Shown: one piece after another, positions 22,781-34,677 of the stretch
Layout of the letters: the number at the start of each line of letters is the position of its first letter
How positions within the stretch are numbered: the stretch's first letter is position 1
From: Heterocephalus glaber
Lineage: Eukaryota > Chordata > Mammalia > Rodentia > Bathyergidae
Direction: 5' to 3'
NCBI RefSeq assembly: GCF_000247695.1
Contig: NW_004624805.1
Coordinates: 3,836,939-3,900,938 of the forward strand
DNA: 64,000 nucleotides
Program-made: the position numbers and the translations under genes
The notes under the pieces: model-generated
Database searches by the model: none
What the model was told of the DNA's origin: nothing
The model's input: only the letters and a program-made list of their open reading frames with translations

Positions 22781-23274
22781 AGATGATAGTTATATTTCCA
22801 GTGGGACCGATCTAACAAAGAAATTGACTTTTGAATCTGATGATGTGTGATACAAGTGGTGGTCTTGGGCTGGAAATTCATGTTTAAGAATTCATCTTTT
22901 GTAAGAGGTAATTGAAACTATGTGTTTCCAAGGGGAAAAATAACTAAGGGCAGAAGACAGACTCTTAAGAGGCATTGATGTTTTAGGATCAAGTAGAGAA
23001 GTACTCCCGCAATGAGACAGAGAAGGAGCTAACAAAAAAATAAATGAAATAACCAGTGGGCCTAACTCAGGATCAACCTGGGACTGGAAACCACACATTT
23101 TTTTTTAATGGAACATACCTATATAATTGTCATTTCTTTAGTTGCCTTTGGAGAGGAAGAATGTAGTATTAATCTAAAGTTGAGGCTGGTACAATAAAAA
23201 TTGAGTTTAGGGGAACTAGGATTTTAAAGTTAGAACATTTTTGATGATTGGTTATGCCAAATGTTGCTTAGTAT
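22781..23274. other. intronic, likely continuing the old repeat
   Basis: Diverged sequence in the style of the preceding repeat, up to about 22990. Nothing further recognised. Confidence 0.3.
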
Positions 23275-23535
23275 GTGCTGTGCATTATTCTTTACTGTAA
23301 CTACTCATTTAACCCTCATAATCACCATGGTTGTTTTAGAAGGTTCTGGAACACAAGTTCTGTGAGACTAGGAAGATACGCTTTATTGTCTGTTTTTCCC
23401 CAGTGCCTGTTATACAGACAGGGCTCAAATACTTGTATAAGTGAGTGAGTATGAGGCACATACTATGATTTCAGTTTTACAGATGTTTGAAAACGGAGCA
23501 AGGAGTAACTTGTGCAGCCAGTTAGCCAATAAGGA
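23275..23535 (-). repeat. MIR split by an L2-end-like segment
   Basis: Antisense MIR words appear at 23300-23345 (CATTTAACCCTCATAATCAC) and 23465-23530 (TCAGTTTTACAGATGTTTG). Between them is an L2-3'-end-like stretch (CCCCAGTGCCTGTTATAC, CTCAAATACTTGTATAAG). Confidence 0.55.
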
Positions 23536-24926
23536 ATAAAGTGAGCCCAGGCCAGTGAGATGGTGGAAAACTATGAAGTTCTGGGTCTTGAGTGCTCTGT
23601 GAAGTGTAATAGAAATGAAGGCATGAGAAATAATAAAAGGGGTGAAAAGTAAAGTGTTGAAGTTTGTGATTTTTTTTTTTTTTTTTTGACCTGAGGTTGT
23701 TCAAGGTGATGGCAAAGTGTCAGGTCTTGGGAAGGAAGTGGAAGATATTTGTTATTGAAGTTTTATAGACATCTACATAGATGCTGAAAACTGCTAAAGC
23801 TGTAATACAGATTTGGGGGGGAGGAACATTGACCTCAGTAAATGAGGTGTATGGTTGGATATTTGTAGATAAGGATCGGTAAAGAGTGGACTACATTAAG
23901 GGTTGTTTTCCTTGTTGATTTCCAACTTTTTACACAAAGGTTGAAGTTAGATCTGGTTTGTTGAAAAGACAGTTAAATTAGGTTTTCTAATATTTGTTCA
24001 CCCTGTTCACGGATAAGATTGTTGGAAATCTTTAAAAGTATTGAGAATATTAATACAGGAATTTTAAATTTTACCTGATAAAATAAGCCAGCCATACTTA
24101 AGGTCTGAATCTTAAATGTTGTATCTCTCACCTGCAAATAAAGCTATTTCACTTTTTTATGTAATAGTAAAAAAAAATGGAGCGGGGCAGGATGTATCAC
24201 CACTTTTTGTTTGGTTGCTATTGGGTATACCTCCCAAGAGTAGAGAAAAAATCTTTAGCTACTGCTGTGTGGATTGCTGTTTGTTCCAAGTTCCCTTGCT
24301 TACCCTTTTACCTTTCTCCTCCTCAAGTCTCTTTTTGAATTCTTTTTTTGCAAGAAGCTCTTGAGAGCTGTCTGCCTGCATTATACTGTAGGTGTTACAT
24401 AAGAAAAAGTAAAACTCATTTTAGTTGTGTACTTAATGTTTTGAGTTGATCATTTTCAAAATGTTTGATAACCTTAAGCGGTCGATTCTGTTTCACTTTT
24501 TAAAGATTATTTAGTCTGATTATTCAGCTTTAAGGGGCTTTAATTTCTTTTCATGTATTTTGATAGCATTGTTATTTGTATCCTGAATATTGACCTTCAG
24601 AGAAATATAAAAATCCAATAATTTATCATAGGACTGTGTTAAACCTATGATTTCATTATTTATCATGCAAAGTCTTTGATTTATAGAATTTTTTTGGTGA
24701 TTGTATGTTTATGGTTATCTTTTTATTTCTGTATCTGTAAATCTTTAAAGTGATTTCATATCACCCTCTGAATAGCTCTTAGGAAATTCAAATTTAATCA
24801 AATGCATTATCAAATATGTTTGTATAATGAAAAGATTGGCGATGATTTCTGAAGGTGCCTCTTAGAGCACAGGTCCTATGATTTTGCAGTTCTCTGTGCT
24901 TTTCCCACTTTGTTTTATTTTTTAAT
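23536..24926. other. intronic, T17 tract at about 23670, nothing else recognised
   Basis: The part 23700-23900 resembles the interior of the L2-like family seen at 21755. The rest is AT-rich with no support for genes; the ORF at 24116-24364 is compositional. Confidence 0.3.
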
Positions 24927-25003
24927 TATTTATTTAGTTTTGGCGCTGGAGACTGAACCCAAGGTGTCTCCCGCTAGGAAAGTACTGCAGCCCCAGCCCT
25001 GCT
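24927..25003 (-). repeat. older ID-like SINE
   Basis: Antisense: GCGCTGGAGACTGAACCCAA, then a diverged middle, then AGCCCCAGCCC. Diverged from the young copies, and part of a 96-codon chance ORF. Confidence 0.6.
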
Positions 25004-25194
25004 CTGCGCACTTTAGATCTCAACAGGCTGCCTTTGAAACACTGCTGAGTGCCCTGGGACACAGCCCAGGACTGCCCCAAGAGCGACATCATTTCATCTT
25101 GTGCTTTGTAACCCTAAATGCTTGTAAAGTCAGATGTGTGTTTAGATATTTTTTTACTGAATGTGCCTTAAGGAGAAAATATAGCTTGGGGTCA

Positions 25195-25375
25195 GCTTGA
25201 CACAGTCCCCGTATTTGTCTTTTTCTCCTGCGTAGAGGCTTGTGGGGGGAGGGACGACAGTTCTTCCCAGGCAAGAGTGCAAGGCGCGTGCAGGTGGACT
25301 TGCTGTCCTTCCCATCCTCCTCTCAGCAGCCTCCGCAGGCGACTTTCATGCAGGAGTGTAAAGCACATTCCATGG
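25195..25375. other. GC-enriched, CpG-containing patch inside the intron
   Basis: Locally GC-rich with several CpGs (GACGACAG, AAGGCGCGTGCAGG, CCTCCGCAGGCGAC) in an otherwise CpG-poor AT-rich intron. No repeat recognised and no complete exon. A candidate regulatory element or alternative first exon. Confidence 0.35.
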
Positions 25376-25439
25376 GTTGTGCTTGGTGTTTGTGGTTCTC
25401 ATTTGATCCAACTCTTTCTGTTGTATATTAGGTACATTA

Positions 25440-26264
25440 CCTGACAGATTATATTAAGTAAATAAATGGATAGCCATGGATGCTATATATTCAATTTCTC
25501 ATGTTTCTTTTATCAATAAGCTAGATTAAATGATCTTACAATACTTAATAATCAGTTTTTCATGTGTTCATTTATGTACATAGTATACATTAAAATGTTT
25601 TTGTATTCTATATAAATTTTTGTAAATGTGCTTATTTTGATAATTTATCCAAGTACAAAATACTTAAGATAGTTGAATATGCTTAAATAAGTAATTTTGA
25701 TTAGAATTAATTTTACAGTAATGAAAATTTAAAATTCTTAAATATTCTTATAAACTTTCTGATTTAGCTTCTGATGTTTGAAAATTAGGAATTTTCTTAG
25801 GGCTATTTGACTTTCTACAATAGAAATGGTTAGATCCATATTGCCTATAGTTGGATAGGAGCAGTAATAGGGACTGTTTGACAAAGAGCTCTAATTACCT
25901 TTACTGTCTGTTGACTGTGCCTTATGTACTGTGTTTAGAAGGGCTTCTCAGTACCTTGATTGAAAAGACTCAGTCTCTCCTCCTTTTAGATGTGCATTGT
26001 GGGAAATTTCTTACTAACTTGAACATTTAAGTTACTCAGGGTTATTTTGAATGTATTGAGATGGAGTTATGGAATGATTGAGAACTGAACTGTCATTTTT
26101 CTTATTTTGCTTGCACCCACAGCTTAATGGCTAAACCGACCTTTCAGTAGTTTTATTTTAATAAAGAAATACTAATTTGAAATTTGAGTTAATGAGAAGT
26201 GTGACATAGAGGAGATGTGTAATAATTTTGTTGTGAGAAAAACACATACTTAAAAGTATACTTA
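25440..26264. other. very AT-rich intron, nothing recognised
   Basis: Strongly AT-rich between 25440 and 25760. No features supported. Confidence 0.4.
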
Positions 26265-26275
26265 AAAGCATACTT

Positions 26276-26352
26276 GCCGGGGATTTAGCTCAGTGGTTTC
26301 GCCCCCTGCTGCGCAAGCACAAGGACCTGAGTTCGATCCCCGGTACCAAAAC
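26276..26352 (+). mobile_element. young ID-like SINE, copy 7, very short tail
   Basis: GCCGGGGATTTAGCTCAGTG through GAGTTCGATCCCCGGTACC with only a few A residues (AAAACA). Perfect 11-bp duplication AAAGCATACTT at 26265-26275 and 26353-26363. The short tail is unusual for so intact a copy. Confidence 0.92.
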
Positions 26353-26363
26353 AAAGCATACTT

Positions 26364-28405
26364 AAAAGTTTGTCTTGATGAGATTTAACTTACAATTTCC
26401 TATCAGACAAGTATGCTTTGATTTAAGAATTTGGGGGAGGTGAGAAGGGAGTTGAAGGAGGTGGTTAGCCCAAATTAGGATGTTGAATATCCACATTCAC
26501 AGATATTTCACTAAATCATTGATATATTCAGCATTTTCCTTGACCAGTCTCTTCATTTATAGGGCTCTAAATCATTCCATCTGTTAGAACTCAGTTTAAG
26601 TAAAGATTAAAGTATACATTGTAAGAGATACGAAAAAATTTGCAAAGGCTGTATAGTGTAATAAATACTAGTAAAGCTATTTAAAATGAAAAACATTACC
26701 TTTAAGAATTGTCTTAGACTGGAAGTCTAAAATTAACTTCTCTCGACTGCCACATTTTAAAGGTAATATAGTGAATATAGAGAGTCTAGGCCCTATGAGT
26801 TAGCTGTGCAAAACTACCTTCCAGAAGTCTTAATGTTTTGGACAGTGTAAAGACCGAACCGAACCGACCTTTGTTGTGGGACAGAACCCTGCATGCCATT
26901 ATGAGGCTTATCTTCTCTAGGCAGGACACACAGGAAAGCTGCTCAGTTACAACTGGCAGCCCGTAGTCTAAAAGCAGAATGACTAGAAGGAAGCTGTTAG
27001 CGTGGACAGCCTCATTCTTTATAGGAATAATTTTTTAAAAAGAGAAATAAGCTTCTCTGGATTCGGAGAGGGCTGTTGAAAATGTTAGGAAAGCCTAGAA
27101 AACTGTTCTGTGCAGATTAACAGAGAAAATATTCTTTATGCTAAGTGTCTTCTACCTTTGGAAAGGATTTTAAAAAGACAGACAAAATGAAATACAGATT
27201 CTTAAAGTGAAAAGGGACCTTAGACTTAATCTAGCCTGATTCATTTTATAGATACAACTGAGGACCTCAGAAAGTTACATAATTCGGTTTAGCTCAGAGA
27301 GCTACTTTGAAGCAGAGAGGACAGTTTCTTATGGGTGGCTGGTTAGAAGGGCAAACAGTTGTAGTTAACATGTAAGGTTGTAGGGACCGGAAGTCAGAAG
27401 AAGTACCTGTTAACTCCACAGTTATTCACTGTTCCTCAGCCTTTTTGTTTCAGCAGAAAAACTATTCAGTGCCCTGTGTGAAAGACCCTGAAGTCCCTAC
27501 AAAACAGTCATGGTACATTTTTTGCCAACTTGGGTATTTCAGTTGCTTAGGAGTTTATAACTGGATAGTTGGTTTTCAGAATCCTATTTACAGATATAAT
27601 AAAAATACAGGAGAATTTATATATGGTAACCTTAGGCATAAAATGAAGTTAGAATGATGAGTTTAGTATACTTACAAAGTTGAATGGAATAGCACATTTT
27701 TAGCATTTTCCCTTAACAATTTATGTTAAATTAGATGTTTTTGGGAGTATCAGTGTTTCTTTTAACATCAGTAAACAGATAGCACTAGTGTATCTAGTTT
27801 TTTTCTTTTTCATACAAAGAATTCTAATGTACTTATCTGTTATGCTTTGATAGGTCAAGAACAGACCACTTATTAAAGAGAGCAATGAAATAGCAACTAA
27901 AATAGAAAAATCCCATTAGAAAAAAGTAACCTGTATTGTCTTTTTATCTAGTTATCTATTGTGTAAAAGGAACTTAATAAATTTTGTTAATACACAGACA
28001 TATATATATCTCATAAGTTCCATTTCTGTCTTAAAAGTATAATTGTATGTGTTCAGTGAGTTTCCATTTCCAGAGTATAGTTCTGCTGACTCAGCCTTTT
28101 CCTTGGGTTTAACATAAGACAAAACATTAAGGGTATAAGTCCTCTGACTACTGAGGATGCTTTAAAGCCTTGATAAGTAAGGTATAATGCTTTGAAAGAG
28201 GACTTGCTTTTAACCTTTCAAAACATCAAGAAAATATTTATCCTAATTCTCCTAAGTAAAATATAATTCAACTTCAAAACAAGGACTTTGAAGTTTTGTT
28301 TTGAGTTTAGGAAACTTATTTTATTCCCACTCTACAGTGTTTGTTAAGACACTTTTTTGTTATAAAAGAAGAAAATTATGTAATGCCAGCTTTAAAAAAA
28401 TTAAA
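26364..28405. other. intronic; MIR-like patch at 27225-27310
   Basis: Around 27225-27310 an antisense MIR-like order is visible (CATTTTATAGATACAACTGA, AGAAAGTTACATAATTCG). The rest is unrecognised. Confidence 0.4.
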
Positions 28406-28490
28406 GTAGAACTGGAAATAGAACTCAGTTATAGAGTGCTTGCCAAACATTCACCAAGCCTTGGATTCCATTCCCAATATGACATAATAA
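28406..28490 (+). repeat. older ID-like SINE
   Basis: GAACTCAGTTATAGAGTGCT, then CCTTGGATTCCATTCCCAAT, with a spaced A/TAAT tail. It resembles the classic ID pattern (tRNA-Ala-like, 'tagagtgcttgcc') rather than the young subfamily of this genome. Confidence 0.65.
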
Positions 28491-29554
28491 TGGTAGTAAT
28501 AATAATATAGCAGATGTATTTCTTAGAGAATGTAGATACTTCTCTCCCCCACACAACTACCACCTATTTAAAATAATGCTCCCATTTTTATTTGTCAATC
28601 TTAGTGTAATAGAATCTCAATGAAGACATACAGATTTGATTGAAAATCTTTCTTTTGCATGCATTCATAAATTTTCATAACTTGTACCCCATCACTGACA
28701 CCAGACACTTGACATAGAAAAATTCCTCTTTAACATTACTTTCATAAACGTTTCAGTTCACTCTGTTAAAATTCTTTGGCTGAGTGTATCATCTCATCTT
28801 AGTGTTGGACATATTTTTTAAAGTATTTTTATGAATGAATACTTGGCAAGAGTATTTATACATAAAGTTTATTTGAAAATTTTGATTTTTATCTGAGGGA
28901 TAGATGAGTACCAAAAGTAGGATTGTTGGGCAAACCCCTTTAACCCTGATACGACGCATTGCTAAAGTAGATTGCAAAAGGCTTTATTAATTTATCCTCT
29001 CCAATATAAATTCCAGAATTTTGGAGGGTTAATAGGAACATGTAGTAAAGAACACCAGGTGGTATCCAGAAACATGATTTCTAATGTTTTCTATGTCATG
29101 TACTAATTGTAGATACCTGGTTAATAACATACCTTGTGTAGGCCTCATGTTCATCATAACATTTAGATGAATTTTAATTAAGTACTTTACCAGCCCTACT
29201 TCTCATTGTATAAAAAATGGGTTTAATCAACAAGGTCAGTGCTAATATCAGGTAATTTAGGAAAAGTAGAAGCAGTAACAATCAGAAGTACTGTACCTAG
29301 AGAAAGAAGTTAGGAAAGATGTACAATATAGTTTTCTGGTTTGGAAAAATCTTGAGTCCTGTAAAATTATACAGTATGGACATTTCTGCCAGGACTTAGG
29401 GATTTTTCAAATGATCTCATACAGAGAATGAAAGTGCAAGGAGACAAGTGTATAACTTTCCAAAAGCAGTTGTTTCTATTTAGATTTTAGGTTATAGGAT
29501 GACTCAGTCTAAGCAAAAAAAAAATATGTTAAAGATTCATTCATTCACACAAAA
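28491..29554. other. intronic, nothing recognised
   Basis: AT-rich sequence without supported features. Confidence 0.4.
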
Positions 29555-30965
29555 GTAAAAATATATGTTATATTTTAAATTGACAAGTGAAATTATATTT
29601 ATGATATGCAACATGATGTTTTGATATATGTATGCATTGTACAATGGATAGATTCTACCATAGCCATAGAGTGGCTAAATCAACGCAATTAATATATTTC
29701 TTGCTGCATATACTTAACATTTTGGTCATGAGAACACTTAATGTGTCCATTTCTTAGCAATTCTCAAGTAACCTATATATTGTTTTAAACTATGGATACT
29801 GTGACTTACAATAGACATCTTGAAGGAGAAGTAACCCTCTGGTTCAGAATTCTGTGTTGTTTAAACAGCATCTCCCCATTTCCTCCACCCTCTGGTCTCT
29901 GAGTACCACCATTCTGCTCTCTGCTTCTAGGAATTTGACTGTTTTTAGATTTCTTCATATAATTGAGATCACACAGTATTTCTCTTGTTGTCCCTAGCTT
30001 GTTTCACTTAACATGTGTTCCATGTTTATCCATGTTGCCTCATGTGACAGATTTTCTTCTTTATAAACGCTGAATTTAGTATTCCATTGTGGGTATATGC
30101 CATATTTCTTTGTCCACTCATTTATGGATGGAACTCCGGTTGATTTCCTCTCCTGGCTGTTGTGCTGCAGTGAACATGAGAGGACAGGTACATGATCAGC
30201 ATGATTTCATTTCTTATGGCTCTATGCCCAGTAATGAGATTGCTGGGTGGTAATTCTATTTTTACTTCTTTGATGTACCTCCATGTTTCCCAAAATGGCT
30301 CTACCTATTTACATTCCTACCATCAGTGTATAACGGTTCCTTTTTTCTCCACACCTTTACTAACATTTACCTTTAATCTCCCTGCCTCTCTTCTTCACTC
30401 TTTCCCTCCCTTAGTCTGATGCTGTGGATGAAACCCAGAGCCTCACTCATGTTAGGCCATAAGTCTGCCACTGAGCCATATACCTAACCCCTTTGCTCCT
30501 TTTTGTTGATAGGGTTGTTTGTTTTATTGCTCTAGAGTTGAGTTCTCTATATACTCTGGGAATTAACCTCTTATCAGATATGTGGTTTCCAAATGTTTTT
30601 TCCCCTCTATAGGCTGTCTCTTCATTATTGTTTCCTTTGCTCTTAAGAACTATTTAGTTTACCTCTTTTTGCCTTTATTACCTGTGCTTTTGGGAATCAT
30701 ATCTAAAAACATTGCCAAGACTAGTGTTGTGGACTTTCTCCTTACATATTTTCTGTCTTTTTATAATTTCATGCCTGTGTTCAAGTCCCTCATCCAAGTG
30801 TAAATGGTGTGAGAGAAAGAACTAACTTCTGCACGCAGTTTTCCTAGCACCATTTATTTAGGTAACTGTACTTTCCTTATTGTGTGCAATTGGCATCTTT
30901 GTTGAAAAGAACTAGACTGCAAATGTGTGGTTTTATTTCTGGGCTTTTCATTCTGGTCATATTTT
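29555..30965 (-). mobile_element. L1M-type fragment, 3' UTR into ORF2
   Basis: It opens with the L1M 3'-UTR signature in antisense (ATGATGTTTTGATATATGTA, 'GTGGCTAAATCAACGCAATT'). It continues with antisense ORF2 blocks (TGAGATTGCTGGGTGGTAAT, CATTCCTACCATCAGTGTAT, 'ACTCTGGGAATTAACCTC', 'TTCCTAGCACCATTTATT'). It is the longest contiguous L1 in the window, non-functional and disrupted by an older ID-like SINE. Confidence 0.8.
30410..30492 (-). repeat. older ID-like SINE inside L1
   Basis: Antisense: GATGAAACCCAGAGCCTCAC, GGCCATAAGTCTGCCACTGA, ending in ATATACCTAACCCC. A T/C-rich stretch (30372-30410) precedes it as the tail side. Both flanks are L1. Confidence 0.6.
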
Positions 30966-33020
30966 TAAAGGATATTAGTTTTTGAAGGGAAAGAGAAGAT
31001 TCTGCATCATCTCAGATCTATAGGAAAAGGTAATTTGTGTACAGATTAGACCTGACTCTCTTCTCAAGAAGCAAGTACCTTATCTCTGCCCTTATTCAAA
31101 GGAGATTTAATCTCTGTTAATAATTTAGGCAACTAAACATCATTACTTGCTGCAAGAAATCTGACTCTACCCTGTCTGCTGATCAAGAACTAGGACTGCC
31201 TTCCAGAGACTGGTACAGTCTCAACAGCACTCGCAAGTGGAGAAATATTTGCTTGAAGATTGTTGGTTATCAGTCAGTACTAATAGTAAGGCTCATAAAC
31301 GAGCCTGACTATAGTTTCTCAAATTAAGAAAAACCAAAAAAAAAGAATAGCTTCTTAATTCCTAATAGGTGATGATAAATTAGTTGCTTTTTGAGGGGTC
31401 ACTTTGAAAAATTGGTACTTTTGCTTTGATTTTTGAAATTTATAAATTAGAAGTGTAAATTATTAGATAAAATGTAAATATAAATTGTTAAATGTCCAAA
31501 AATATTTTCAAGTGAAAAAAACCACAGGATGGCTGAACAGTGATAATTTTTAAGTTTTCTTAATCTTAGAATTCACTATTTAGAGTTCCCTGATAGATTG
31601 TTAGAGTTAGAAATACCGAGTTCATTGCTTGACTGAATAAATAATTCATATGGCACAAAAGAGGCCTTTTCTTTCTGCCCCATTCCTCTCTCCCCCATTG
31701 TATTCACTTTCTTTCTTTAAAAAGGCTCCTTTACAGCCAAAGAGTAACTTTGTGTGAATGTGCAAGGGCTCGGGCATAACTTCAACCTCACTGTTTGCTG
31801 GGGGTCACTTAAGAGAAAGAAGAATCTGTCTTGAAGGTGTATTGTTTAGTAGGAACTGGAAGGAAATACAGTAGTTATAAATTGCTAGACCTATCCTTGT
31901 GATAGAGTTGCCCTGGAAATTTCTTTTAGCAAAATACATTTTTATTTCTGGATATAGAATCTTTCACAGTATCTGCCTCAAAGCAACATTAAGTTTTAAA
32001 GTTGAGTAGATCATTGAATTTCTTTTATTTTTTGCATAAACCTTTTTACTAGATTAAATGTCATCATTAGTCTGATAAAACATCAGCTTTTGAAAATTTT
32101 TTTGATATCTTCCTTATTCCTACTAAGAATGTTGAAGATTATAATAAGTATTTATGTGGAATTCTATATTTTCTTTTTTTATGGCACCAAAGTAGGAATT
32201 ATGCCAGATTATTTTCTCTCTGCTATCATGAGACCTCCCATGTTTTATTGGGTCAAGGAAATTGTCTAGCCCAATAATCTTTGACAATGACGTTATTGGA
32301 GATGATGTTTATCTTTTATAAGTAAATGACACCCTTTTTTCTTGATAGCCTTAAGTGGTTATATAAAATGAAATTTTATGAAATTTGGGTGTATTCAGGA
32401 CATTCATGGTATATATGACGTCTTCTGTGTTTACATAAAAGAAATTTAAAGGTAGTGGACTGTAATCCAGACTCCTGTCATCTGGGAATATTTATAAATT
32501 GGTATTTTACTGCCTTTCTAGTGTATTGATGCTTAATCGCATAATGTTTATCCTTAAAGTATTTTCTAAATAAGATAAAATATGTTTCATAGAATTCCAT
32601 ACTGTATATTTTACTTTATTTTAATTCTTCATATGACATTAATTATGAAATACATATAATACTCACAGTACGTAGGATATAATCTCATCTAAATGCTCTA
32701 TTTTGATGTAGCCATACTGTAATCTTACCTATCTTCTTTTCAGTTTTGAGCTTCAAATGATAACCTTCCTTTCTTAAAATGTAGTGATTTCATCACTGTT
32801 GGCTTTACCCATAGTTAGGATTTTACAACACGTTGTGATTTAAAGTGCCAAACCATTTTCTTTTTTGATCTAAACTAAGTAACTCACAATAATTCTTAAA
32901 AATTAGGCTTTAGTGAGGTTTTTCACAATTCTATTTCAGTAGCCACAGAAACCAAATATTTTGGGTTATTGGCTTTTAACATGCTGACATTGGGATTATT
33001 GAAGTACATTTCTAAGGAGG
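30966..33020. other. intronic, nothing recognised
   Basis: AT-rich sequence. Possible weak L1 remains at the left edge. No exons supported. Confidence 0.4.
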
Positions 33021-33024
33021 ATGG

Positions 33025-33480
33025 TGTGTTACCTATCACTAGTTGTATAACAAGCAACCCTAAAGATTAATGATAAACCACAGTAACTTAATATTTGTGA
33101 TAATTTTGAGGGTCGCCTGGATGAGTCTTCTGCTTTGTGTGGCCTTAGCTGGAGTGCTAGGAATGCAGGGCAGTCCAAAATTTCTTCATTCGTGTAGCTG
33201 ACAGTGGATGCAGTCTGGCCTTGGGCTTTGGTATTCTGTGATGTTGTTTGGGCTTCCTCATAGCATGACAGCTGGAGTCCAAGAGGGAGTGTTCCAAAGG
33301 AAAAGCAGAGGCCACAGTTCTTTTAAATCCTGGGTTCTGGAATTACCCAGAGTTAGTTCTGACCAGACTAGATCAAGGGTAAGAGAAATGGGTTTTATTT
33401 CTTGATGACAAGATAACACTGTAAAAGAGCAAATGCATGATGTTTCAGGCATGTACTGAAGGTCTTGAAACATACTGCCC
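33025..33480 (-). repeat. ancient interspersed repeat, family unresolved
   Basis: Blocks GGGCTTCCTCATAGCATGAC and AGTCCAAGAGGGAGTGTTCC recur in a known widespread mammalian repeat, preceded by TATCACTAGTTGTATAACAA. This explains the overlapping ORFs at 33208-33405 (+) and 33258-33473 (-). I could not settle the class (LTR or DNA) by eye. Confidence 0.5.
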
Positions 33481-33549
33481 GTGAATCAGGGGGAACTTAA
33501 ACTGTGATAGCAGTTTAAAATATTTCATATGTATATTTATATATGTAAA

Positions 33550-33636
33550 TAATTTTTTTTAGATGCTAGGGATTGAATCCAGAGCTTTCTGCATGTGATA
33601 GCACATGCTTTAGCCCTGAGCTACACTACCTCCAGG
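33550..33636 (-). repeat. older ID-like SINE
   Basis: Antisense: ATGCTAGGGATTGAATCCAG, GCACATGCTTTAGCCCTGAG, ending CTACACTACCTCC. Diverged. Confidence 0.65.
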
Positions 33637-34563
33637 AGAATGTTTTGATGAATTTAGCATGTGTCATCATTACAGATTATGTGGGCAGTACTGAAAGTGG
33701 GAGCAAGCAAAGGCAATGGACTTGAGTTTTCCAGCTATGTCAGTTGAAAGTTAGGGGGTGTTTTAGTTCTTCTAAAAAATCACTAATATTACAACCGAGA
33801 CAGACTCTTTAAGTTTTTGAAGAAACTTAAGTTTTATGTAAAACACTTTTGTGTATAGCCTACAATAGGCACCTTTGTGTAGCACTTAATTTGCAGTATT
33901 TCTTGATTCTAAGTGATCATCAGGTATAAGACACATGTTTTGTTTTAAGAACAACTTGTTTTTTCTCTTTGTAGAAACGAAATACTTTTCTTGGGAGAGG
34001 AGCATTTGATGTAAGAGTTACTTTGAATTACTTTTGGCCATAGGCATTTTAGCTACATGCTGTTCTTCTTGACCTCTAGCACTTTCAGGATTAATAGCAT
34101 AATTCTGAGCACATCCAGGAATTACTTTGGCTAGATTTCCATTTTTGATTTAATTAAATTTTTTTCTAATTATATTACATAGAAGTTAAATAACATCCCT
34201 TGAAAGATATCCAGCGTTTAACAGGGAGATATTTTGGTACGTGCTCGGGACTGGTAAACCTTTACTAAACATGAATCACTCGCATGTCACAAGCAGTTTT
34301 GTATACATAATAAGTTTGTTTTAATGTTATCCTGTAGTGCTCTTTATAAAGACATTTTAAAGACCATTGAGGATTAAAATTTAACAAAATTCAGCTGTGC
34401 AGCTCATGAGACCATTACTCTACTGAAGATATAATTTGGCTTTTGTATTGATGATCGAAAAGGGATCGACTTGTTCAGTATTCTCAGATGTTTTGAATAC
34501 TCCCCCTACTGACACATACAGTGCACAATCATTATAGGATGTTTAAAAACCTAGGAAAACAAC
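33637..34563. other. intronic, nothing recognised
   Basis: AT-rich sequence without supported features. Confidence 0.4.
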
Positions 34564-34577
34564 ATATAGTATTTTTT

Positions 34578-34663
34578 TGTTTTTTTGGTACCGGGGATCG
34601 AATTCTGGTCCTGCGCTTGTGCAGCAGGCAGGGAAACCACTGAGCTAAATCCCCGGCCCCAAG
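34578..34663 (-). mobile_element. young ID-like SINE, copy 8
   Basis: GGTACCGGGGATCGAATTCT and ACTGAGCTAAATCCCCGGCC. Flanked by a 14-bp perfect duplication ATATAGTATTTTTT (34564-34577 and 34664-34677). Confidence 0.92.
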
Positions 34664-34677
34664 ATATAGTATTTTTT

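Noticed and set aside
24910..25200. 96-codon ORF
   Set aside because: Its first third is an antisense ID-like SINE; no splice sites or homology seen.
26850..26872. GACCGAACCGAACCGACC short repeat
   Set aside because: Under three units and isolated; not evidence of a functional site.
27453..27625. Open 70-codon ORF after a good acceptor (TTTTTGTTTCAG)
   Set aside because: The downstream donor (GTAACC) is poor, the composition matches the AT-rich intron, and it does not fit the phase chain.
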